Origin: JADHLJ01 sp038118725
Lineage (GTDB): Bacteria > Pseudomonadota > Alphaproteobacteria > Thalassobaculales > Thalassobaculaceae
Direction: 5' to 3'
DNA length: 64,000 nucleotides
NCBI GenBank assembly: GCA_038118725.1
Contig: JAYOIK010000020.1
Location: forward strand, 1-64,000
In this document: piece after piece, positions 34,326 to 43,036 of the stretch
Numbering within the stretch: the stretch's first letter is position 1
How the letters are laid out: every line of letters begins with the position of its first letter
Translations under genes and position numbers: made by a program
The notes under the pieces: generated by a model
What the model was told of the DNA's origin: nothing
Databases searched by the model: none
Seen by the model: only the letters and a program-made list of their open reading frames with translations

Positions 34326-35076
34326 CGCGAGCGTGGACTATTCGGACGCGCTGGAGGTTTTCCATCAGGGGATCTCACGAACCCTTCGCGAGGCCGACCA
34401 GACGGTCGCCATGGACCCACCGCCAGAAAATCTTGTTTGGCATCAAGCGACAACGGGCGAGTTGACGATCGCCATCGGCGTGTCCCCCTCAACCGACAAG
34501 ATCGCCGCGGTAACACGCAAAGGCGGGACGAGCCTCGCCGAGGAAGCGATTCTGGAGCAATTGAGCCGGTTCGCCGTCGGCGCCACGCCCCGGGAACTGA
34601 TCGAACACGGCCTCACCCATGTGGTGGAGCGGTTGCGCGACCAGGACGCGCCACGCCCGGTCGCGGGTATCCTGACGCCGCGCAACGCCGGCCCGTGTTT
34701 CGAGCGGCCCCGCGGCCTGATGCGCGCGCTCGGTGCGATTCTTGTCGAGGCGAACGGGCCCTTTGAAGGCGATAACGACTTCGACAGACCGTTCTCGGAG
34801 GCCTGGCTGGCTACCGACCCCGAGGTCAAGCGCCAACGCCTTGGCGGTTTGGTGGAACTCTACCGGCAAAACGCCGGACTGAACGCGTCATCCATGGAGA
34901 TTTTCGAGATTGACCGGTATGATCGGGTCGTCGTCATGTTCGGCGATGGCGTGGATGTCTGGGATAAACCACCCCATCTACTGGCGCTCGAGCGCTGGTT
35001 GCGCCAGGAAACCGGGGAGCGGATTGAGGTCTTCGTGGAGATCGCGAAGGACTCGAACCGGATCCGCCGACTTTGA
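34291..35076 (+). CDS. Unrecognised 261-residue protein in the sugar/E1 cluster
   Basis: 261 residues starting inside the preceding gene (35-base overlap); ATG 34303 is an alternative start. It is soluble and mixed alpha/beta. The middle has AEEAILEQLSRFAVGATPRELIEHGLTHVVERL (34537-34635), faintly like the helical part of NifU-type scaffolds but without their cysteines. The C-terminal half contains NASSMEIFEIDRYDRVVVMFGDGVDVWDKPPHLLALERWL (34882-35001). I cannot assign a family. It lies immediately before a radical SAM gene and may be its partner or substrate protein. Confidence 0.72.
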   Translation: MVLSMSAISVGSASVDYSDALEVFHQGISRTLREADQTVAMDPPPENLVWHQATTGELTIAIGVSPSTDKIAAVTRKGGTSLAEEAILEQLSRFAVGATPRELIEHGLTHVVERLRDQDAPRPVAGILTPRNAGPCFERPRGLMRALGAILVEANGPFEGDNDFDRPFSEAWLATDPEVKRQRLGGLVELYRQNAGLNASSMEIFEIDRYDRVVVMFGDGVDVWDKPPHLLALERWLRQETGERIEVFVEIAKDSNRIRRL

Positions 35077-35113
35077 CCGCCGAGGATAGACCGCGCCACG
35101 AGGGACGACGCCC

Positions 35114-36235
35114 ATGACCGGCATGACCGACCACACGGACCTGATTCTGGATGGCACCAAGATCGCCTGGCATCAGGACCGTATTCGGGCCTGGGAGCGC
35201 GGCGAGCGCGTGGCGCCGATCACCATCGACATGTCGTTGACCCGCGCCTGCAATTACGCCTGCCATTTTTGCTACGCCATGCTCCAGGAAAACGAACGCC
35301 AGGTGATCGACAAGAAGGTGATCTTCGCCTTTCTGGAGGACTGCGCCGAAATAGGCGTCAAGGGCATCAGCTTTGTCTCGGACGGCGAGAGCACGATTTC
35401 CCCGGTCTTTGTCGACGCGGTCAAGTACGGGCATGAATTGGGACTGTCGATGGCCGTCGGAACCAACGGCTTCGTGCTCAACCGACGCAAGCTGGAGGAG
35501 GTTCTGCCGGCGCTGACCTATCTCAGGGTGAATATCTCCGCCGGCGAGCGTGAACGTTACGCCGAGATCATGGGGGTCAAGGAGCACTGGTTCGACCGGG
35601 TTAGCCAGAACATCCGCGACATGGCCGCGATCAAGCGGGAGCGGGGCCTCGATGTCACCATCGGCATGCAAATGGTGCTGATGCCGGAATATGCCGACCA
35701 GATCATGCCCTTGGCCCGTCTCGGCAAGGAGCTCCGGCCCGACTATCTGGTCATCAAGCATTGCAGCGACGACGAGGACGGCACTCTCGGCGTGGACTAT
35801 GCCGGCTACAAGGATCTCTATCAGACCCTGCGCGACGCCGAGGCGCTGAGCGACGAGAGCTATAGCGTTCAGGTGAAGTGGTCGAAGATCGAGGCCGAGG
35901 GAACCCGCGGCTATCAGCGCTGCTACGGCGCGCCGTTCATGCTGCAGATGTCCGGATCCGGCCTCGTGGCGCCATGCGGCATGCTGTTCAACGAGCGTTA
36001 CAAGAAATTTCACATCGGCAATATCTGCGAGGAACGCTTTCGCGATATCTTCGCCGGCGACCGATATTGGGAGATCATGAATTACCTTGCGAGCCCGGCC
36101 TTCAATGCTCAAAAGATGTGCGGCAGCCTGTGCCTGCAGCATAAGGTCAACGAATTCCTGGACGACTATCAAAAGGACCGGTTCGAACTACCGGAACTGC
36201 CCGACAACCCGCCGATGCACCTGAATTTCATCTAG
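35114..36235 (+). CDS. Radical SAM enzyme with SPASM-like C-terminus
   Basis: 373 residues. The radical SAM cluster is CNYACHFC near residues 42-49 (CxxxCxxC), followed by VSDGESTISP and LRVNISAG, the usual barrel strands. The C-terminal part has further cysteines (RCYG, VAPCGML, KMCGSLCLQHK), consistent with a SPASM/twitch-type auxiliary cluster. Such enzymes modify peptides, sugars or cofactors. ATG 35114 is chosen; ATG 35123 is nine bases further. Its position between unknown proteins and a TPP-dependent enzyme does not match a pathway I know. Confidence 0.88.
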   Translation: MTGMTDHTDLILDGTKIAWHQDRIRAWERGERVAPITIDMSLTRACNYACHFCYAMLQENERQVIDKKVIFAFLEDCAEIGVKGISFVSDGESTISPVFVDAVKYGHELGLSMAVGTNGFVLNRRKLEEVLPALTYLRVNISAGERERYAEIMGVKEHWFDRVSQNIRDMAAIKRERGLDVTIGMQMVLMPEYADQIMPLARLGKELRPDYLVIKHCSDDEDGTLGVDYAGYKDLYQTLRDAEALSDESYSVQVKWSKIEAEGTRGYQRCYGAPFMLQMSGSGLVAPCGMLFNERYKKFHIGNICEERFRDIFAGDRYWEIMNYLASPAFNAQKMCGSLCLQHKVNEFLDDYQKDRFELPELPDNPPMHLNFI

Positions 36236-36296
36236 AGCCTCGAATACCGAAAATTTCTCGACATCTCCCTCAACAACCGACGCGACGTAGCACGAC

Positions 36297-37280
36297 ATGG
36301 CGCAAACCACTGGCTTAGAAAACAACCCCGATATCGTCGATTTCACGGCGATGCTGCGGATTCGGCTTGTCGAGGAAGCGATCGCGGAACGCTATGCCGA
36401 GCAGGAAATGCGCTGTCCGGTACATCTCTCGGTCGGCCAGGAGGCCTCTGCGGTCGGCGTTTGCGCTCCGTTGACGGACCAGGACCGGATGTACAGCACC
36501 CATCGCTGCCACGCCCACTATCTGGCCAAGGGCGGCGGGATGAAAGAGATGCTGGCCGAAATCTACGGCAAGGCCGAGGGATGCATTGGTGGCCGTGGCG
36601 GTTCCATGCATCTGGCGGCACCGGAGGTCGGCCTGATGTCGAGCGTGCCGATTGTCGCCAGCGCGATCCCTCTCGCCGCCGGCACCGCGCTTTCCGACAA
36701 GCTCGACGGCAATGGCCGGGTGACGGTCTCGTTTCTCGGAGATGCCTGTGTCGAGGAAGGGGTTTTTCACGAGACGGCGAACTTCGCGCGTCTGCACGAC
36801 CTGCCGGTGATCTTCGCCTGCGAGAACAATCTCTACTCGGTCTACACCCGCCTCGACGCGCGTCAGCCCAATCGTCCCCTGACGGCGCTGGCCGAGGCCC
36901 ACGGCGTTCCCTCGGAGCAAGTGGACGGAAACGATGTCGCGCTTGTTCGGGCCGCGACGGCGTGCGCCGTCGATCGGGCGCGCGGTGGCGGCGGTCCGAC
37001 TTTTCTGCTGCTTGATACCTATCGTTGGCGCGAGCATTGCGGCCCGAATTACGACAATCACATCGGCTATCGAACCGAGGCCGAGTTCGAGGAATGGCGC
37101 ACGCTCGATCCGCTGGAGCGGACCTGGGCGTCGCTGCGCAACCTTGGCCTCGCCGACGATGATTGGCGCGCCGAGGTGACCAAGGAGCTGGAACGCGAGA
37201 TCGACGACGCCTTTGATTTCGCCAAGAGCGCGCCCTTGCCGGACCCGGCCTCGGCGGCGGTTTCGGTCTACGCGGAGTAA
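36297..37280 (+). CDS. Thiamine-diphosphate-dependent dehydrogenase E1, alpha subunit
   Basis: 327 residues. SVGQEASAVGVC, RCHAHYLAKGG, GRGGSMHLA, and the ThDP/Mg motif GDACVEEGVFHETANFARLHDLPVIFACENN (36739-36831) match PDH/branched-chain E1-alpha. E1 decarboxylates a 2-oxoacid and normally passes the acyl group to an E2 lipoyl protein. No E2 or E3 gene is present here. The beta subunit follows after seven bases. The phosphorylation-loop and lipoyl-contact regions cannot be judged without alignment. Confidence 0.87.
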   Translation: MAQTTGLENNPDIVDFTAMLRIRLVEEAIAERYAEQEMRCPVHLSVGQEASAVGVCAPLTDQDRMYSTHRCHAHYLAKGGGMKEMLAEIYGKAEGCIGGRGGSMHLAAPEVGLMSSVPIVASAIPLAAGTALSDKLDGNGRVTVSFLGDACVEEGVFHETANFARLHDLPVIFACENNLYSVYTRLDARQPNRPLTALAEAHGVPSEQVDGNDVALVRAATACAVDRARGGGGPTFLLLDTYRWREHCGPNYDNHIGYRTEAEFEEWRTLDPLERTWASLRNLGLADDDWRAEVTKELEREIDDAFDFAKSAPLPDPASAAVSVYAE

Positions 37281-37287
37281 GCCAGTC

Positions 37288-38370
37288 ATGAGCGCCAGCA
37301 ACAATCAAAGTCTCGGCGACGCGATCCGCGACGGTCTGACCGAAGTCGCCAAGCGTGATCCCTCGGTTCTGTTCTTCGCCGAGGGCGTGCAGGATCCGGC
37401 CGCGCTTTTCGGCACCCTCAGGGATCTGGACAAACATCTGGAGCCGAGCCGTCTGATCGAGATGCCGATCGCCGAGAACGGGTTGATCGGGATCGCCATC
37501 GGCGCGGCGATGGCCGGCAAGCGTCCGGTGATCAGTCTCCAGCGCGTGGAATTCGCGCTGCTCGCGATGGAGCAGATCCTCAACAACGCCGCGAAGATCC
37601 ACTATGTCAGTAACGGTCTGCACAAGGTGCCAATCGTCATCCGCATGGTGGTCGGGCGCGGTTGGGGCCAGGGTCCGGAACATTCCCAGAGTCTAGAGGC
37701 GATATTCAGCCACGTGCCGGGGCTGAAAGTCATCATGCCGGCCTTCGCCGCCGACGCGAAGGGGATGATGATCGCCGCCGTCGAGGACAATAACCCGGTA
37801 ATCTGTCTGGAGCATCGCTGGACCCATTACGCCAGCGGCGAGGTGCCCGAGGGTTACTATCGGGAACCGCTGGACGGCCCTAAGCGGGTCCGTTCCGGCG
37901 ACAATCTCACGGTGGTGGCAACCTCCTATATGACCTTGGAGGCGATCCGCGCGGCGGATGTTCTTGCCGATCTCGGCCATTCGATCGACGTTTTCGACCT
38001 TCGGGTGCTGCGCCCGCTGAATGTCGATCCGATCGCCGCGTCGGTGGCCCGCACCGGCGGATTGCTGACCGTTGATACCGGCTTCGCCAAGTTCGGCATC
38101 GGCGCCGAGATCGCCGCCGAGATCACCACCCGATGCTTTGGCGAACTCAAGGCCGCGCCGGTGCGCCTGGGCCTGCCGGATCATCCGACGCCGAGTTCGC
38201 GCGGTCTGGTCCGGGGCTTTTATCCCGACGCCGCGCGCATCGCGCGAAGTTGCGCGGAAATGCTCGGCCTGCCCGAGGAAACCATCGCCAAGGCCGAGGC
38301 GCGCATCCTGGAGGAACGTCAGGGCCTGCCAATCGACGTTCCCGATCCCTTCTTCAAGGGACCCTTTTAA
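37288..38370 (+). CDS. Thiamine-diphosphate-dependent dehydrogenase E1, beta subunit
   Basis: 360 residues from ATG 37288. It has the pyrimidine-binding half: FFAEGVQDP, IEMPIAENGLIGIAIGAAMAGKRPVISLQRVEF, and the C-terminal transketolase fold VVATSYMTLEAIRAADVLADLGHSIDVFDLRVLRPLN (37915-38025). In PDH-type beta subunits the segment RxPxGGG is usual at the ThDP diphosphate side, while this protein has IRMVVGRGWGQGPEHSQS, nearer to the acetoin/branched-chain form. With the alpha subunit it completes an alpha2beta2 E1 without E2. Confidence 0.86.
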   Translation: MSASNNQSLGDAIRDGLTEVAKRDPSVLFFAEGVQDPAALFGTLRDLDKHLEPSRLIEMPIAENGLIGIAIGAAMAGKRPVISLQRVEFALLAMEQILNNAAKIHYVSNGLHKVPIVIRMVVGRGWGQGPEHSQSLEAIFSHVPGLKVIMPAFAADAKGMMIAAVEDNNPVICLEHRWTHYASGEVPEGYYREPLDGPKRVRSGDNLTVVATSYMTLEAIRAADVLADLGHSIDVFDLRVLRPLNVDPIAASVARTGGLLTVDTGFAKFGIGAEIAAEITTRCFGELKAAPVRLGLPDHPTPSSRGLVRGFYPDAARIARSCAEMLGLPEETIAKAEARILEERQGLPIDVPDPFFKGPF

Positions 38371-38415
38371 CCGGCGGATTTTGACACAATCCGAGCCTTG
38401 CGGGAGAGCAGAGAA

Positions 38416-39267
38416 ATGCCGAGAAGCCTGACCGACCAGGAAATCGCGGATTACCGCAAGGACGGATTGCTGTTTCCCAAGCCGGGGATTTCACGGGATG
38501 ACGCGGCGCGGTACCTCGCGACCCTGGAAGCTTACGAGAAAGAGACCGGCGGCCCGGTGAACGGCAAGTATCGCTATAAATGCCACCTGGTCTTCCCCTG
38601 GATCAACGAGCTGATGCGGAACGACGCGATCCTGGACATAGTCGAGGATCTGATCGGCCCGGATATCATGGTCTGGAGCAGTCACCTCTATCCCAAGGAA
38701 CCGGGGGACGGCCGCTTCATTTCGTGGCATCAGGACTCGGCCCATTGGGGGCTCGAGACCGACAATGTCCTGACCGTCTGGGTCGCCTTGACCCCGGCGA
38801 CCCGCGACAACGGCTGCATGCAGATGCTGCCGGGCAGCCAGACCACTGGCATCGTCGAACATCGCGATACCTGGGAGACCAAGAATATCCTCACCCGCGG
38901 CCAGACCATCGCCGAGGAAATCGACGAGGACAAGGCGGTTTGGGTCGAACTCGAACCCGGCCAGACTTCGATCCATCATCTGCACATGTGGCACGCCTCG
39001 CCGCCGAATGTCACCGACGGACGCCGGGTCGCGGTAGCGCTGCGCTATATCACGCCGCGCGCGCGCCAGACTCGAACCGATCGCGACTTCGCCACCCTGG
39101 TGCGCGGCGAGGACCGATACGGCCATTTCGAGGCGGAGCCGCGTCCCAGTGTCACCATGGAACCCAGCATGGTCCGCCTGCACGAGGAGATCGCCGACAT
39201 CCAGGGCGCGATCTATCTCAAGGGAACCGACAAGGCCGGCGTCGAGGGATTGATCGACCGCGAATGA
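38416..39267 (+). CDS. Phytanoyl-CoA dioxygenase (PhyH) family Fe(II)/2-oxoglutarate oxygenase
   Basis: 283 residues from ATG 38416. Iron site: HxD in SWHQDSAHWGL, distal His in HHLHMWHASPPN. The Arg for 2-oxoglutarate lies in GRRVAVALRY. NGCMQMLPGSQTTG is the PhyH turn. It resembles enzymes acting on polar small molecules, such as chlorinated or hydroxylated amino acid and sugar derivatives, more than fatty acyl-CoA. It is the last gene in the plus-strand run, 45 bases after the E1 beta subunit. The MITE-like element follows. Confidence 0.86.
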   Translation: MPRSLTDQEIADYRKDGLLFPKPGISRDDAARYLATLEAYEKETGGPVNGKYRYKCHLVFPWINELMRNDAILDIVEDLIGPDIMVWSSHLYPKEPGDGRFISWHQDSAHWGLETDNVLTVWVALTPATRDNGCMQMLPGSQTTGIVEHRDTWETKNILTRGQTIAEEIDEDKAVWVELEPGQTSIHHLHMWHASPPNVTDGRRVAVALRYITPRARQTRTDRDFATLVRGEDRYGHFEAEPRPSVTMEPSMVRLHEEIADIQGAIYLKGTDKAGVEGLIDRE

Positions 39268-39287
39268 CGGTGGCGTCTCGGCGCGCC

Positions 39288-39553
39288 TAGACCGTATCTG
39301 GTCTTTACGGAAGCACCGTGACCGGTTGTCGTGTTCCTGGGGTAGGAGCGTGCCGCGGGGCGTGGCGGAGCCACGGCCAAGGTGCGCGACGCCCTCCCAG
39401 GCTCACGAGAACCGGCCCGAAGGGTGGCTTTTGATGGCCGCCCGCCACATCGAAAAGGCTTGCCGATGCACCGCATCGCCCGCGCCGCTTCTCCTCGCGG
39501 ATCGACTCACCAAAAGCCATCACGGCGGTTCCGTAAAGACCAGAAACGGTCTA
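39288..39553. mobile_element. 266-bp MITE-like non-autonomous element with 25-bp terminal inverted repeats
   Basis: The ends 39288-39312 and 39529-39553 are inverted copies differing at one position; each starts TAGACCGT when read inward, and the two outer bases TA at each end suggest a TA target duplication (Tc1/mariner or IS630 style). Internally two long hairpins occur: 39321-39350 with 39385-39415, containing a perfect CGTGGC/GCCACG stem at 39361-39375, and a TGGCTTTTG / CAAAAGCCA pair at about 39425 and 39510. No reading frame of note lies inside. The right terminal repeat contributes the TAG stop of the gene ending at 39551. No other copy is in the window. Confidence 0.75.
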
Positions 39554-41563
39554 AGCCACCCGCAAAAGCCGGAAGGCGTCCAGGATCGCCGCTGGGATAT
39601 TCCGGCTTGCAACAGCGTCGCCGATCCGGTGTAGCTCGAAACCCTCTCCATCGCGGGGTTGCGGAGCGCCGGCGAGGAGAGCGTCGAGATCGGTGACGCC
39701 GTCATTGCCGGCTTGGCCCCGAAGATCCCGGTAGAGTTGGTCGGCGGGCGTGGTGCCGTGCTCGACGACAATCTGATCCGCCGCACGCGTGATCTCGACC
39801 CCGGTGACCTCATTGACGAGACGCGCGGTGAGCCGGTTACCGGTTTTTTCCACGCCGACGAGGCGGTTGTCGAATTGAGTCTCGATCCCCAGCTCGTAGC
39901 TTCTTTTCTTCCAGATCACCCGTTCCGAGTAGGTCAGTTCGGCGGCGAGATGGCCGTCGATCGAGAACAGCGAGACCGCGCTTCCATTGCTCGCGGCAAG
40001 CTCGGCTGAATGGGGCGCGGGGTGGCGGCCGGTGCCGTCGTAAATCAGCACCTCGGCCCCTATCGGGACTGCCCCGCTTAGCAGATCCCAGGCGCTGGTC
40101 ACATGCTCGGCGCCGGGAAGCCAGTCCAAATCGGGCACGCCGCCGGTGGCGATGATCACTAGATCCGGGTCGAGAGCGATCACATCGGCCGCCTCGGCAT
40201 AGCTGTTCACCCGGACCTCGACCCCGAGCGCTTCCAGTTCCGCCGCGCGCCAGTCGGTGACGCCGATCACGTCGCCGCGCCAGCTCGCCCGCGCGGCCAG
40301 CAGGACCTGCCCGCCGAGCTTGGGCGCGGCTTCGAACAGGGTAACGTCATGCCCTCGTTCCGCCGCGACCCGGGCCGCCTCGAGCCCGGCGGGTCCGCCG
40401 CCGACCACCACGACCCGCCGGCGCGTCTCGGCGCGGGCAACGGCATGCGGCAGGACCGTCTCGCGGCCCGTCGCGGCATTGTGCAGACAGACCGGACGAT
40501 GCGCCGACATGCAGTGGGTGGCGCCGACACAGGGGCGGATTCGCTCCTCCCGACCGGATGAGAGCTTGGCGACGAGATGCGGGTCGGCGATCTGCGCGCG
40601 CGTCATCGCCACCATGTCGAGATGGCCCTCGGCGATTGCATGGCGGGCGGTGGCGATATCGGTAATCCGAGCAGCGTGGAACACCGGCAGCGAAATCTCG
40701 CGCTTGAAGCGCCCGACCGGCGCGAGCCATGGCGCGATCGGCGAGGCCATGCCCGGCATGTTGTCGACGGCGAGGCCGATCTCGGTATCCATGCGTCCGA
40801 AGATCGCGTTGAAGAAGTCGATATCCACCTCTGTCTCGAAAATCTTGGCGATCTCCAAGCAGGAATCGAAATCGAGATCCTCTGGATCGCCCTCGTCGAT
40901 CACGTAACGGAAGCCGACCAGAAAATCATCGCCGACCCGGCGGCGGATTTCCTCGAAGACCATCAGCCCGAACCGACAGCGATTGGCGACCGAGCCGCCA
41001 TAGCCATCGGTACGGGTGTTGGTTTTCGGAGACAGGAACTGGCCGATCAGGTGCCCGCCCGCCAAGGCCTCGATACCGTCCAACCCTCCTTCCTTGCAGC
41101 GCAACGCCGCCTCGCCATAGGCCTGGACGACACGCCGGATATCATGCTCGTCCATTTCCTTCGGAAAACTCCGATGCAGGGTTTCGCGCTGGGCGCTCGG
41201 CGCGATGGTCGGCAGCCAGTGCCCGGCATAGGGCTCGCCCCGTCGCCCGAGATGGGTGATCTGACACATCAGCTTGGCGCCCTGGCCATGCACGCGTTCG
41301 GACAGTTTCTGGAGATGCGGGATCACCCGGTCGACGCCGACATTGAGTTGCTGGAAGACCGAGGGCGAATCCGCCGCGACATTGGAAGAGCCGCCGAACA
41401 TCGTCAGCCCGATGCCGCCCCGCGCCTTTTCCTCGTGATAGGCCTGATAGCGATCCGCCGGCATGCCGCCTTCCTCCAGACCACAGGCGTGGCTGGTGCT
41501 CATGATCCGGTTGCGAAAGGTGACGCCGCGGATGCTGAAGGGTGTAAGCAGGGGGTCGGACAT
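39551..41563 (-). CDS. FMN/FAD iron-sulfur old-yellow-enzyme oxidoreductase (TMADH/dienoyl-CoA reductase-like)
   Basis: 670 residues. The N-terminal TIM barrel starts LLTPFSIRGVTFRNRIMSTSH, with QITHLGRRGEPYAGHWLPTIAPS and HLIGQFLSPKTNTRTDGYGGS as the FMN and active-site segments. The FeS cysteines are in RPCVGATHCMSAHRPVC. The C-terminal half binds NAD(P)/FAD via RRVVVVGGGPAGLEAARVAAERG. Members include trimethylamine, dimethylglycine-type and stachydrine demethylases and 2,4-dienoyl-CoA reductase; the substrate here is unknown. MSDPLL at 41563 is the likelier start, and MMETT at 41578 the alternative. The gene ends in the terminal repeat of the MITE, so its last residues may be changed. Confidence 0.88.
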   Translation of the reverse strand: MSDPLLTPFSIRGVTFRNRIMSTSHACGLEEGGMPADRYQAYHEEKARGGIGLTMFGGSSNVAADSPSVFQQLNVGVDRVIPHLQKLSERVHGQGAKLMCQITHLGRRGEPYAGHWLPTIAPSAQRETLHRSFPKEMDEHDIRRVVQAYGEAALRCKEGGLDGIEALAGGHLIGQFLSPKTNTRTDGYGGSVANRCRFGLMVFEEIRRRVGDDFLVGFRYVIDEGDPEDLDFDSCLEIAKIFETEVDIDFFNAIFGRMDTEIGLAVDNMPGMASPIAPWLAPVGRFKREISLPVFHAARITDIATARHAIAEGHLDMVAMTRAQIADPHLVAKLSSGREERIRPCVGATHCMSAHRPVCLHNAATGRETVLPHAVARAETRRRVVVVGGGPAGLEAARVAAERGHDVTLFEAAPKLGGQVLLAARASWRGDVIGVTDWRAAELEALGVEVRVNSYAEAADVIALDPDLVIIATGGVPDLDWLPGAEHVTSAWDLLSGAVPIGAEVLIYDGTGRHPAPHSAELAASNGSAVSLFSIDGHLAAELTYSERVIWKKRSYELGIETQFDNRLVGVEKTGNRLTARLVNEVTGVEITRAADQIVVEHGTTPADQLYRDLRGQAGNDGVTDLDALLAGAPQPRDGEGFELHRIGDAVASRNIPAAILDAFRLLRVA

Positions 41564-41637
41564 GGTGGTTTCCATCATGGTTGTCGGCGACTATCGAAAG
41601 CCGAAAGCGGCTCGCGGGCAAGCGGCAATATCAGCGC

Positions 41638-42558
41638 TCACCCGCCACGACCGCGAACCCGTTCGCGGTGGAAGATGTACAGCCCGGAGCCGACGATGAT
41701 GGCGATCCCGACCCAGGTAATCCCGTCCGGGAAATCTCCGAACAGCCAAAGCCCGTAGGCCGTGGCGCCGACAATCTCGAGATACTGAAACGGCGCCAGC
41801 ACACCGGCTTCAACATGGCGAAACGCCACCGCCATCATGAAATGGCCGGCGGTCGCGATCGCGCCCGAAAGCGCCAGCAACCCCCATTCCCAAGCCGTCG
41901 GCCAGACCGGCTCGAACACCGGGATTTCAAAGGCGTGGCCAATCACCAGGGCGGCGCTCATGAACAGCAGGCCCGACAGGCCCGAATTGAACTGCATCAC
42001 CACCGGGTCCTGGTTCCGCGCCAGCCGGCGGGTCAGCACGATATAGACCGCGAAGCACAAAGCCGCGCCGAGCGGCAGGATGGCGGTGAGCCCGAACAGA
42101 TCATAGCTCGGCCGGACCACGACCAGGGCGCCGGCGAAGCCGACCACCGCCGCCAAGACCCGCCGCCAGCCGATCCGCTCGCCGAGAAAGATCGCCGACA
42201 ATAAGGTCACGATGAGCGGCTCGACAAAGAAGATCGCGATGACATCGGCGATCGGCATCACCTTGACCGCCGCGAAAATCAAAACGGTCGTCGTGGCGAT
42301 CAGGACACCGCGCAGCGCCTGAACGCCGAGATTGGCCACCGGCGCGCGGCGATAGGCGGCCATGACAAACGGCGCCATGATCGCGACCTGGAAGACGAAC
42401 CGGGCCCAGGCGACTTGACCCGCTGGAACCGTCGCCGACAACAGCTTCGCGATGGCATCGATAGCGGGCAAGATCAGAACCGCGATCACCATCAGGGCGA
42501 TAGCGAATTCGATGTTCTTGTTGCGCGTCGGGGCGTTGGTTTCCGGGGGCAAACTCAT
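41638..42558 (-). CDS. EamA/DMT-superfamily transporter
   Basis: 306 residues with about ten membrane helices and two EamA halves. The first half has AWARFVFQVAIMAPF and FAAVKVMPIADVIAIFFVEPLIVTLLSAIFLGERI (42169-42273); the second has GAIATAGHFMMAVAFRHVEAGVLAPFQYLEIV. This duplicated fold exports or imports metabolites in the inner membrane. The substrate is unknown. It is 74 bases upstream of the oxidoreductase on the same strand and might share its transcript. Confidence 0.88.
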   Translation of the reverse strand: MSLPPETNAPTRNKNIEFAIALMVIAVLILPAIDAIAKLLSATVPAGQVAWARFVFQVAIMAPFVMAAYRRAPVANLGVQALRGVLIATTTVLIFAAVKVMPIADVIAIFFVEPLIVTLLSAIFLGERIGWRRVLAAVVGFAGALVVVRPSYDLFGLTAILPLGAALCFAVYIVLTRRLARNQDPVVMQFNSGLSGLLFMSAALVIGHAFEIPVFEPVWPTAWEWGLLALSGAIATAGHFMMAVAFRHVEAGVLAPFQYLEIVGATAYGLWLFGDFPDGITWVGIAIIVGSGLYIFHRERVRGRGG

Positions 42559-42631
42559 TGCCGAAGTGTGGTGCGCGTCCGGTCGGCGGGCAAGCGCTAT
42601 CAGTGCTTGGTCGATCGCGAAATTTCCACTT

Positions 42632-42682
42632 TACCGAATGGTTGACTGTCAAAGAAAATTCGAATAACTATACCGAATGGTA
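42632..42682 (+). promoter_or_regulatory. Promoter bracketed by two TACCGAATGGT operators; predicted leaderless start
   Basis: TTGACT (42642-42647), a 17-base spacer and TAACTA (42665-42670) form a good housekeeping promoter. TACCGAATGGTT at 42632-42643 overlaps the -35 box, and TACCGAATGGTA at 42671-42682 overlaps the expected start site and the ATG at 42677. The expected transcription start, about seven bases after the -10 box, is the A of that ATG, and no ribosome binding site precedes it. The ArsR protein encoded next is the likely repressor. Confidence 0.6.
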
Positions 42683-43036
42683 CAGTTTAATGATCCGTCA
42701 GCCGATTTGAACCCCGACCCGGCCCTCGACCTTGTTTTCTCGGCGCTCGGCGATCCCACGCGCCGGGCCATGCTCATCGCGCTCCGCGAGGGCGAGGCCA
42801 GCATCGGCGCGCTCGCCGAGCCCCATGGGATAACCCTCGCCGGCGCCGCCAAGCATGTCGAGGTTCTACGTCGCGCCGGACTTGTCACTCATCGCAAGGT
42901 CGGTCGCGCCCGGCTTTGTCGGCTAGAGCCGGGCGCGCTGAAATCGGCGGCCGATTGGATCCGTTGGCACGAGTCCTTCTGGCAAGAGCGGATGGAAAGC
43001 CTCGAACGGGTATTGGAGGAAATGGAAGATGAATGA
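42677..43036 (+). CDS. ArsR-family transcriptional regulator, probably translated from a leaderless mRNA
   Basis: 119 residues. It has DLVFSALGDPTRRAMLIAL, then the helix-turn-helix SIGALAEPHGITLAGAAKHVEVLRRAGLVTHRKVGRARL (42797-42916), matching the metal-independent ArsR subgroup that pairs with SRPBCC and DUF899 proteins. No metal-binding ELCVC is present. The ATG lies inside an operator copy, so repression and initiation overlap. It ends with an 8-base overlap into the next gene. Confidence 0.9.
   Translation: MVQFNDPSADLNPDPALDLVFSALGDPTRRAMLIALREGEASIGALAEPHGITLAGAAKHVEVLRRAGLVTHRKVGRARLCRLEPGALKSAADWIRWHESFWQERMESLERVLEEMEDE

Noticed and set aside
34291..35076. NifU-type FeS scaffold assignment
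   Set aside because: Only a faint resemblance in a helical stretch and none of the ligand cysteines; left as unrecognised.
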